A stretch of DNA of 20,060 bases from Choristocarpus tenellus KU-1152 (taxonomy: Eukaryota; Phaeophyceae): NCBI GenBank assembly GCA_964200185.2, contig CAXNAD020000419.1, positions 1 through 20,060 of the forward strand. Direction: 5' to 3'. This document shows, one piece after another, positions 9,729-19,463 of the stretch (positions are counted from its first letter, which is position 1; every line of letters starts with the position of its first letter). Below the pieces are notes generated by a model that was not told the origin of the DNA, ran no database searches, and saw only the letters and a list, made by a program, of their open reading frames with translations. The position numbers were made by a program, and so were the translations under genes.

Positions 9729-11796
9729 CTCAATACGTTTTGGGTGGACATGCCACTAGAGAAATATGGGAAGGAAAATGGTCATTTGTCCTGAGGTTTG
9801 ACTGTAGTTCTTAGGAGCACTAGCTGGAGGGTGCAGCTTCATGGTACTTTCCTGTACATATGTTGTCAGACCGTTTGTTCCACACATACCAGTGGGCACA
9901 TCTCATCATGACAGCTTGAATGGGTCTGTGGTCACAGGCACTAGCTTATGTTGTCAATTTTTTGTGGTTGTGTGCAGGTATCACTGGCTGATTGTCACCT
10001 CTGAATAGCAGATCGATTTTATATGTGGTTTAAGAATGAAACGCAAGCAATATACCGCACATCCATGTATCTATCTCATACTACCTCTAAACTTTTGAGT
10101 GTTGTTTGATTTGTGGCGGCAAAGCAGAGCTTGGGTTTGCAAGACAATGCTGTTAAGTATATATGCACATAGTTTATGTGAACCATCTGAGTATTCTCTG
10201 CACTAGGGCATATTATTCCAGCAGTCCTGAAGTATCAACTCGCGGGTTGAAGTATCTGGGAGTGGGGTGGCTACTGTTCATTCTGGGCCCATTTTTCCAT
10301 GTCATTTTTGGGTGATTTGGTTGCATGCATTGGATGATACGTAATTGCACTATTCTTGGTCAGGCCCTGAATGGACAACATGGTGTAGACTCCCCCCCCA
10401 AATACTTTGAGCCCATCTTCCTGGCATTGAAGTATAGGCAAAGTTTGTATAGAATCAACACAGTTATACTTTAAGAACCCATTTGTCTTGTTTATTCCCA
10501 AGATATAAAACATGGGTAAGAGTGCAACTTGACCATCCTTTTCAATTGGTAACGTCTCATAGATTGTTTATTCCCACAACTGTCCCTTGTTTCTTACTAA
10601 TTTCTAGTTCACTTGTCTTCAATTCAAGGTTGCCAAAGTTGACCTTACATGGAGGTAATGTTAAGTCAACTATATCGTGTTACATTAACAATTTCTCTCA
10701 ACTTCAAGATCAATGACACATTCAATTTTTAATGTTCTCAATTTACATTTAAGGATTTAAGTCCTCTATATCTCACGTTTTGATATTCATACAGTATCTG
10801 TACAAAATGTTGTAGTTTTGGGTTTTAAAACACTGTAATTCACTGTTTACATCTGACTTTGGATGTTAAATTACTTAATGTTCACTACTATAGTGCACGG
10901 AGACTCATCACAGAAAAAAATTGGAGAGACTTTATTTAAGGAGGTGAAAGGCAAAGATAACAAATAGTGTGGCAACAGTCCTAGAAAAATTGTTTTCATA
11001 TGGAATGCTGCGAGTCTAATAATTTATATGTGCTGATAAATCAGAAAATCTGCCACATAAAAAGTGCAACCTTCTTAAGATGCCTTTTTTGCTTATCCTT
11101 TGTACCTTTCCGCCCCACTGTATGCTTCAGAATATATGAGGCTAAGCTAAGCAGTCATTGCACAATTTGTGGTATCACCCTATTTGATTCTTATGTTTCA
11201 GAAATCCTTCTCCTATGGAATCACAGCATCATACAATAGTTATTTTGTGGTTGTACCAAATAATATAATATGACCTACTTAAAGAGCATACAAGTCAATA
11301 TGCTCATAGAGGTTAAATTACATTTCATTATTCAACTTCTAGGATATACACCAAATCATAGTGTAGGATTTATTTCCAGGTCCCAATGCGATGCATCAAG
11401 ATGTACCACTTCAGCAGTGAGATGAAGTATGGAAAAATCAGCTAAAGGGAGGTGGCGCAATCCTGGTGCAAATGCAACACTAAACTTATCACTGGTAAAT
11501 CCATACTATTGTACCTGTCAGCTGTAAAGGGTTATTTTTTAACTGCTGGTTCTCTGTGAAGGTTTACGTAAACTTTCTAACACAAGGTGCACACAGGTAC
11601 AATATCATGCAAGAAGCAGACAATACACACATTGCAAGATAAGAAAGGAAGACCAGCATCCTTTGGTGTGACATAAAAGATAAAACATCGTTTTTTCTGT
11701 CGACAGATATATTTGCATGCTTTGGCCTTTATCCAATCCATCAATTCAACCCCCAAGCAGGAGGACCACGTTTCCTACTCATGTCTACTCCTTCCC
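9729..11796. other. Non-coding region between convergent frataxin and RPL12 genes
   Basis: Both flanking genes end towards this 2 kb stretch, so it should contain their 3-prime untranslated regions. I found no family-like reading frame and no clear AATAAA signal near either stop. Sequence from about 10500 to 11400 is AT-rich. The only structured item I see is the inverted-repeat element at 10244-10413. Confidence 0.5.
10244..10413. repeat. Second MITE-like element with G-run/C-run inverted termini
   Basis: The left end reads GGGTTGAAGTATCTGGGAGT followed by GGGGTGGCTAC. The right end reads GTAGACT, eight C, then AAATACTTTGAGCC. The reverse complement of the right end (GGCTCAAAGTATTT, G run, AGTCTAC) matches the left end over about 30 positions with scattered differences. 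The length, about 170 bases, is close to the copy at 641-827, and the terminal words are the same. The interior has no convincing coding. The left terminus is more degraded than in the first copy. Confidence 0.55.
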
Positions 11797-14700
11797 TCAT
11801 TCATCAGGGATAAGGATACTCCCATCAGCAATGCCCTCCTGTTAGACAATATGCAACATTCACCAAAGAAATGAAAAAAGCAGGGAGGTAATGAGGAAGT
11901 ATTAGCACATTTGTGTTTATGAATGGTGTCATGATGAAGACATGTTTTCTATATGTTGCGTATACATGTAGGCCAGGTACATTCCGCCTTCAGACTTGGG
12001 GATATAGTCCGGGGCGGCCAAGACCGGTCGGGGGAACAGACGAACGAAGTTTAGCTCCCCTTGGATTGATATTGCCCTACAGGAACGGCCTCACTGTCTA
12101 CACTAGGGTGCAGCACCTATCTACTCCCTATCCAACAAGGTGGACTGGGAAGGAAGATGAGGTACACCCAAGTAGTGGAGGGGGTTATTAGGGCCTTGAA
12201 ACTTTGAAAAAAACTAGCTCCAACACCTAAGAGCAGGAATGTTTATCACATACAGCAAATAGCACGAAGAAAGGCCTGAAATTATTGCCACAGATCCAAC
12301 ACACTTTAAGCGCAGTACAGGAGGACAAGGAGTGGAAAAACACTGGAATGCACTAATATGAAAAATGGATCACCTTTAAAACAAATAGCTGAGTATCACA
12401 TGTATCCCTTCTGTGTGAAGGTGTAAGATTGGTAAATTTCTGCTTTTGTTATAGATTTTTTTTGCACCTGAATTTCACGGGGGCCCTGACCATTGACAGT
12501 GCATCCCACAGAGTTGCATGTGCCAAGCACCTCCTTGCAGGTACCAGCCAAGGTACGGGCCATGGACCGGGATCTCATAATACGCGAAATTTCAATTACG
12601 TTGTCCAGGGTGATGTTTCCATCGTGCTTGATGTGCTTAACCTGTTCACACACAAAAACAAAACAAACATTATACAACCCTGTCATAGATAAGTATTGAG
12701 GGAATAAAGACTGAAGAACAACTGATAGTAGTACATTATGTTGCCCCATTGAATCCAAAAAATTACATTTTCAGTCACAGCAGTGTGCACCCACAAAGAT
12801 TGAAAGATGAACACGAACTAGGCATGGTGGTATATCACACCTTGACGGATTAAGGGTTTCCCCAGTCTGCAGTTAACAAAAGATTCTGAGTAGCCTCTAG
12901 CCACGACCCAGTGACAGAATTTCAACAGTATCTACCTTAATTTTTCTGTCCACTGCTTACTACGGCAGACTAGATTTGCTTCAACATCAACGACCATGCA
13001 TGCAGAAGACATAGGGAAGATAAAAGCGAAAAATTTCAAGACTCGTAGGCAGGTCTGGTACAGCCGGTTTGCACAGTCTAAGGCTGTGCTCTGCAGCTTG
13101 GGCAACAACTTCAAGGGGATGCATTAGATGTAAGAAGATAGCCAGAGAGTAGTGTGCATGGATGGGTCCTTGGTGACAACTGAGATTGCCTTGCCAGAGG
13201 ATGTGGGGAAGTAGATGTGCAGATTCGACCTATTTGTTATTTTTTGCAAACGATAAATATGAATGCAATGGCAATTTCTGCATGTCTTCAATGGTTCAGG
13301 GTCTGGCATACTGCCCTGCTCATTTCATAATTTTTCTACCCTCCTCATAGTAAGCACACAGACTGCAAGTTGAAGGATCACAGTTACACACCACAATCAA
13401 GTCCAGAAGCTGCCTTATTATCTATAGCATGCAAGGCTATTGCACGACACACAAAGGATTCAATTGTAACACACCACTATTCACATCCTGCCTGACCAGA
13501 GTTTACCAGTTCCGAGTATTGAAGCATAGCCAAAGGCGATCAGAAGTATCGCCACTGCACTCCATACAATAAATCTTAATGTTTCACCTTTTTCCTGTCC
13601 CTTGGGGGCTCCTTGAGGGCCTTCAGAATCAGGGATGCTGCTGCAGGGATGACGGACACCGTTGCCTTTTGCATTAACCACGGGCAGGATAAGATGAGGT
13701 AGCATGGGTCAAGATTCTTGATATGAAAATTGTTTTGACGAAGAACTCGAATGACGCCGAGAATAGGTACTTGAATAAGAGGTGTCTTCACGATAAAATA
13801 ATAGCTTACACCGATGTAGGTATTGATGGACTAGTGTGGACACGTAGAAGAGTGGGAGTCACTGTATGTTTATGGCAGCAAGTCTTTTAATTACTCCCCT
13901 ATTGGATAGGTTCACAAACTTGTACAAAAATTCCTCACAAAGAACACAAACTAACAGACAAGTACCCGAGCAGAAGAGCAATTTTTTGTTCTATTTTAAT
14001 TGCACTAGGAATTTTTATCACACTGTTTACATCTAGGGCGTCATTAACAATGTTGAAAAGAGAGGTTTTCATTTTTCCCTAGAGGAATAGACCCCTGCAA
14101 TGCAGACAAGGAATTACCCACCCCCTCAATGCCATAGCCACACAATCCTGAAAGCAATCTTCCCTGAAAAACATAAAAAAGGATGTCAAAACAGAGGAGA
14201 AATTGGGACCGCAGCGGGCGGTACAAGACGAAGAAAAAATAATCGAAAGTGGCAATCCTATGTTGACACAATCGAATGAAGTGAAGTACCAATAAGAAAC
14301 CCGCTTTAAGTGAGGGCGACATACACCTCAACTAGAGTAATTTTGGCTCCCGTCTGATGTAAGGTCCAAGCGAATAAGAAAAAACGCAGGTGTCAGAACA
14401 GGACCGGCGGTTTTCGGTAGTACCCACCTGACGGTTGACGATGGTGAGCTTCACGGTAATAGGAAGTCCTTTCCAGTCCTGAGTGTTCTTCTGGATGTCC
14501 TCACCGATCTTCTTGGGGGAAAGACCCAGAGGACCAAGCTTGGGGGCCAGAGCGGCCGTGTTTCCTACCTCACCCCCGACCGCCCGCAAGATGACGACCT
14601 GCTCAACACCTATTATCAAGACGACAACGGTAACTTAGGTCTCAGACGAGGCTACCATGATTGTAGACACCCCTCCAAAGAGAACTATGACGTAGGTAAT

Positions 14701-14929
14701 ATGCCAGGCAATCTGTCACACTCAAACACCTCTTAGATCTATGCTTAGACTATTTTGGAGCAAAGAAAATAAAATACCATGGATGTTTAGAATCTATCAA
14801 AGATAGGACACGTCCTTCAATGTGCTCCATCCACATCAATAATTACTCCCTAAAATATTTTATCTCCATCCGTATCCAAGGTTAAATCGCAAAAATACCA
14901 TACTCACCAGCCGGCGGAGGGGGGCCCAT
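11797..14929 (-). CDS. RPL12: 60S ribosomal protein L12 (uL11), complete, five exons
   Basis: uL11 forms the base of the ribosomal stalk, binding large-subunit rRNA at the GTPase-associated centre. The exons are 14929-14908, 14609-14428, 13665-13588, 12641-12468 and 11838-11797. All joins keep phase (22, 182, 78, 174 and 42 bases) and give 165 residues, the usual eukaryotic length. Family signatures appear in order: [20 protein letters not shown] at about residues 20-39, [17 protein letters not shown] ending at residue 68, [13 protein letters not shown] ending at 94, the C-terminal RNA-binding domain with [19 protein letters not shown] and [14 protein letters not shown], and a short last exon ([13 protein letters not shown], stop) matching the family tail. 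The 22-base first exon encodes MGPPPPA plus one base and is followed by a strong GTGAGT donor. It lacks the conserved PPKFDP start, so it is the least certain exon. Introns are 298 to 946 bases, with no coding conflict inside them. The gene is divergent from PNPase. Confidence 0.93.
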
Positions 14930-15115
14930 TGTTTATAGAGGATGGAACTTCCCGAAGGGGATGACGGATAGAGGTCTGGTATTGGGTTTGAGCTGTGAGT
15001 GTGAACCCACCATCCACCACCACCACTTCCATTCTCAAGAAGAATGCCAATCAATACTTGTTTAAACCCTTATTCAAACTCCTTCTGGTGTCACACCAAC
15101 CCATCATCGAAGACC
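14930..15115. promoter_or_regulatory. Compact bidirectional promoter region, RPL12 / PNPase
   Basis: Only 186 bases lie between the two predicted start codons, which face away from each other, so transcription of both genes must start within or very near this stretch. It contains a CCACCATCCACCACCACCAC-type tract at 15007-15026. A TATAAA word on the minus strand lies just five bases before the RPL12 ATG, too close to be an ordinary TATA box. No other element can be named. Confidence 0.5.
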
Positions 15116-17913
15116 ATGCAACGGTGCTTGCGAGCATCTCGACATATCACACGTGCTTATAAATGCGGTAAGACCTCACAAGTGACACGGTCGTATGTGC
15201 TAGCAGGTCGGACGAGATCAGGTTGGTCTGAGGTAGAGTTCAAGCAGGACTGGACCGGTTGTGGCAAAGTTGGTGGGGTTGGATTATGGCAATATGCGTC
15301 TGCGATTAGGGAAGCATCAACAAATTCCAAGTCTAAGTCAGCTTCTAATTCCTCCTATCGTAGCTCTGGGATCGTCAGGGGCAAGAGAATGACGTTCAAG
15401 ACTGGCAAGGTGTGGGATAAGGGCATGTATCACCCTAGCCTTGCTAGCCTCACCCAGCCTCCTGCTTGCTCTCGAATGCTGATCTCTCTCCCTCTGTCTG
15501 TCCCTCTCTCTCTCTCTCTGGGTCATGTGGTCTGGAGAATTGGAACCAAGATATATGTCTTTTGACTTTATCGATGACCTCGATGTTGGGGCGTCGTCAT
15601 ACTTTTTTTTCGATGTTGCAGCACGATATCATTCGGTCAACCCTATCTCAACTGTATAGATGTAACCGTTCCATTGGTTCTGTCTATGCGTATGAAATTT
15701 CCTTTCTGTTAGATTGCTATGCTTGCAGATGGCGCGGTGATGGGTAGCCTAGGCGACACGGTGGTGCTTGCAACCGTTGTGAGCAATCGGGGAAAGGTGG
15801 ACGAGTCTGGTCTTCTTCCATTGCAAGTAGAGTACCGCGAAAAGGTAATGATATTTATGTGATGCTAGTAATCTGTTGAATGTGACCTAACACCTGCTTT
15901 GGCTCAGGAGGAGATGTTATATCGATGTAATGACAGTGAAAGGCTGGTAACACCTACAACGTGTTTGAGTACATCCACTACACATTGCCCTCATGTAGAG
16001 AAATGTGTATCCCAACACTACTACTGTTGGTGGTTAGTTGCAATGTGCCCATGTATAATTGCAGAATTTAATGCATTTTACTGTGAAACCAGTTGCTGCA
16101 TCTCTTGTATATGAGGATCGGCAACCTAGTTAAACCTGTTGCTTTGAAGTAATGATCCTCTCCGTGAAGTACTTGTGTCGCCTACACTCACCAAGCCCAT
16201 CATAGGTGAATGATGATGTTGGGCCATACCCCTGACTCGGTTTTTCAATTTCAACAAGTGTGGAGGGCATAATTTTCTGTAGTTGTCAAGCTGAGATTGC
16301 AGGCACATACCATGATTACGCCCTAGTCAGCCACTCTTCCTCCTCTTTTGCCACTTCACACCTGAATATTGCAGATGCACGCCTCAGGTAGGATCCCACG
16401 TACACATTATCGGCGTGAGGGTCAGCCCACAAACGCTGAGCTTCTGGCAGCCCGTGCGCTGGACAGGGTACTCCGCCCAATGTTTCCTCCTGGGTACTGC
16501 TATGATACTCAGGTAACTGCCATGGTAGCTAACTTTATTGGTTGGATCAACTCTTGAAAAAGATCATGGTGGTGTAGAAGGCAATATAGTTTGGCAGGTG
16601 TGACATGAAATGATAGGGTTAGGGTTAGGGAGATGTGTGTACATTACAGTGACATTTTACAACAGAGAGGTGGGCAGGTGCCCGGTGGGCAAGTAATGGA
16701 ATTAATGCCTTTATGGTATTCAAGTTTGAGGCTGTATTGATTCTCGAAATGGCCATGTTTAGTCTATATTTCACACAAGCACAAAGGGGCGGTCATTGCT
16801 TTTTGTGCATGTGTAGGGTTGTTGTGTTCTAAGTCTGTTCAACCCGATCAGGTTAAGGTGTTCTGTATCTTCAGGAAACTGAAGTACTCTAGTGCAAATT
16901 TCACTCACTCAGATAGTTCAACCAGCACTGTCCATTTGGTTTTGTATGGTACTGTGCATGACACTTTGCTGAGGGGTCCTTGTTCCTTAGGTTGTAACAT
17001 CTCAGATGGTTACTTGCAATACTTCACACTTAGGTTGTAACGTCTCAGATGGTTACTTGCAATACTTCACATGAAGAACCTCCCTGTGTGCTGTTGCCAT
17101 CTACAGTTCAGACTTTTCATGGCAGGCCACCAACCTAATGTGTCAGCATTCCCTACATGATGGTGAACTACCCCTGTGATACCTTCGAAGTGACAACACA
17201 TTACCACATTTTGCCAAGAAAAGAGCAAAATGAAGCACTTCCCCAACTGACCCAGTTCTCAAGAAAAAATATAATTCGTTGGGGTCAAGTGCATGCTTTG
17301 AAGCTAGGTATTTATGCAGTATTTGCCTTACGAAATGTTCGCACTGTCCAAATGTCATGCAAAGAGTCTGTTACGCAGATCAAGGTATCTTTTTCTTTCT
17401 CAGCAGGGTTGCCTTCAACAAGGAACAGTGGACATTAAACCCAAGCCCTTGCCCTAAGGCGCTTTGGTAGGGACAGTAACATTACTGCATCGGATCAGAC
17501 GCAGCGAAAAGCCACTGGTCTAAGATTGTTGGACATGCTAGGCTTGGGTCCCAGAGTAAGGGGAGGGGGGATGGGGGCAGTGGCAGTTTCTACCACCTTC
17601 ACTTGTTTTTGCAGGGCTTGAAGTGTATATAGGTCAGGGCATCTCATGGCAACTTGCTTGTCAGGCACAGTACAGTTAGTAAGTAGTGCAGTGATCGGGG
17701 CACTTGACATGTCCACAAACTGCTTGTGGCTCTGTTGTAACCTGGGGTAGCCCTTCCCAAGCTGGCAGAGGGAGGACAAAGGCCTTGAAGGGCTTTCACC
17801 TTTATTGTTTAAAACATGTTGTGAACTGGTTGCTGTTGTTGGTACGGCTCATACCGCTCATTCCAATCACACTATAGGTCTCCATCCAGAACATAATTCC
17901 TCTTCAATCGCAC

Positions 17914-17950
<37 letters not shown>

Positions 17951-19463
17951 ACCCCCGCCCCGCCCGAGCCGAAAAGAGGAAGGTTGTGGTGGGGCGGGGA
18001 TTTTCAAAGAAAAAAAGAAGAAGAAANNNNNNNNNNAAAAAAGAACCGCCCACGGGGTTTTTAGGGGGCCGGGGTTCAAGCGGTGGTTTTTCCCCTTCTC
18101 CCCCCCCCCCCCCCCCCCCCGCCCTGGCCCTTCTTGCCTGCTTCTGTCGTGATTGAAAGATAATTGTAACTGTTCAGGCGATAGACCCCAATGGCAAGGC
18201 AGACCCAGTGCTACTGGCAATCAACACAGCTTCTGCAGCATTACTTGTGTCAAATGTGCCCTGGGATGGCCCAGCGGGATGTGTTAGAATAGGTGTGTGC
18301 AAATACGCTTGCGTGCATTTTTTGTGCTTTTGTTGAAAGTTGGAGGAGGAAACATTGGTAAAATGTGTATTGGTTGGGGGGACAGGGGGAGGAGGGGAAC
18401 AGAGGCCAGACACACGATTCACTTCTTTGAGTCGACAAGAGCCTGGTTATCAAGCTAGCCGCTGTGGTTGGCAATGTGAATGTCATGCTTGAGACCCATA
18501 CTGGCCCAAGCATTGGATCTGGTAGGGATGGGTCTCCGGCATGTGCTCTGTGTAGGAAGGACTGGATAGTCAAGTAGAAACACCTTTGTAAACGGTTGGG
18601 TTCAAACTCTTGAATGATGTGACAAATGTGATCAATTGCCATTTTAATGGTGATTCGAGTGAGAAAAGGAGTGTTTGTGCCATCACTGTGGACTGCTTTT
18701 TGAGATCTATACCAGACCAAGGTGTAGGATGGGGGCTCAACCATGTAGATGCAGTGTCCCAACACAATACGAGGTAGTGAGGAGAAGATGCTTCAATAGC
18801 GTGCACAGGGCTTCAGGATCATTCCAAGCAACTGTGGCCTTAACATGAAGTGTAAGTCTGAAAACACACAGCCGTTTGCTTTTTATTTTTTTGAAGGGCA
18901 ATGTACGGCACACAGGGCGAAAAGGGAAAAAAAGACAACGACATTCAATCTGAGTAGAGAGTTTGTCGAGCGGTTTGTCAAGAAGCAGACAGGTGATGAG
19001 TATTGGTTGTTTTTGTCAAGAAGCAGACAGGTGATGAGTATTGGTTCTGTCGGACTCCCTCACGACAAACAAAATGATTAGTTTTTTCAATCCACCTACT
19101 CTTGAAGGGGGCAGGATATCACTAGAATGATGTGTTTACCTGGCCATCCTGATAGCATTAGTTCCCCGCACACAGCAACAATTCTAGTGTTTGAGACTAC
19201 CTCCTCCATCTCCCCTGTCCTTCAGTCCTTCCAACGTTGCACAATCCTTGACTCGGGCTGGTGATACAGGACGGGAAGATGGCAAGCTTGTTGTGAACCC
19301 GCCGCTTAGTGCGCTCTTGGGCGCTGACTGGAAGTCCGGGGGAGGCTTGGACCTCCTGTACGCCGGGAACAAGGACAGGACTTTAATGATTGAAATGGGA
19401 GGGGGTCCCGTGCCTGAGGGGGTGTTGACGGATGCGATTCAAATGGCTCACAAGAAGGCATGA
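15116..19463 (+). CDS. PNPT1: Polynucleotide phosphorylase, mitochondrial; first RNase PH domain, then early stop
   Basis: PNPase degrades RNA 3-prime to 5-prime by phosphorolysis. The exons are 15116-15409, 15713-15844, 16375-16512, 18160-18292 and 19270-19463, all phase-compatible. The start MQRCLRASRHITRAYK is basic and Arg-rich, as in mitochondrial presequences. Family motifs follow in order: MTFKTGK joined to IAMLADGAVMGSLGDTVVLA, LPLQVEYREK, ASGRIPRTHYRREGQP, LDRVLRPMFPPGYCYDTQ, AIDPNGKADP, NTASAALLVSNVPWDGPAGC, RIG joined to REDGKLVVNP, and DLLYAGNKDRTLMIEM. The six codons at 18160-18177 fill exactly the spacing seen in human PNPase. TGA at 19461-19463 ends the frame at 296 residues, whereas the family has about 700. 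The helical domain, second RNase PH domain, KH and S1 are absent here. Either a GC-AG donor after 19457 leads to exons beyond the window, or the gene is truncated. The 1647-base third intron spans the N gap. Exon 1 includes an internal GTAAGA at 15168 that might be a donor. Confidence 0.85.
16615..16630 (+). repeat. Telomere-like TTAGGG units in a PNPase intron
   Basis: AGGGTTAGGGTTAGGG lies about 100 bases downstream of the donor at 16513. It is in the same sense orientation relative to its host gene as the unit in the gene A intron. Confidence 0.7.
16986..17071 (+). repeat. Tandem duplication, two 43-base copies
   Basis: The copies at 16986-17028 and 17029-17071 differ at a single site (A16999 against G17042). 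Each begins CTTAGGTTGTAAC. The duplication is wholly inside the third PNPase intron. High identity implies a recent event. Confidence 0.97.
17914..18121. other. Assembly gap with poly-C and low-quality flanks
   Basis: A run of C from about 17914 to 17950, a ten-base N run at 18027-18036 and another C run at 18100-18120 enclose G/A-rich homopolymeric sequence. This looks like base-calling failure through a long C tract. Open frames crossing it encode only Pro or Gly runs and should not be annotated. It lies in the third PNPase intron, just upstream of the exon at 18160. Confidence 0.9.
18974..19046 (+). repeat. Tandem duplication, 38-base period
   Basis: A 35-base unit beginning TTTGTCAAGAAGCAGACAGG is repeated exactly at 18974-19008 and 19012-19046. 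It contains CAGGTGATGAG and lies in the fourth PNPase intron. Confidence 0.95.

Noticed and set aside
10271-11239. Short frames of about 80 codons in the frataxin-RPL12 spacer
   Set aside because: They have no family resemblance and no splice context, and the length is expected by chance in this composition.
11839-14907. Possible box C/D snoRNA in RPL12 introns
   Set aside because: Ribosomal protein introns often host snoRNAs, but I saw no TGATGA box C word on the sense strand in these introns. H/ACA forms were not excluded.
17805-18220. Open frames of about 115 codons on both strands across the poly-C tract
   Set aside because: They consist of proline or glycine runs and pass through the N gap, so they are homopolymer and assembly artefacts.
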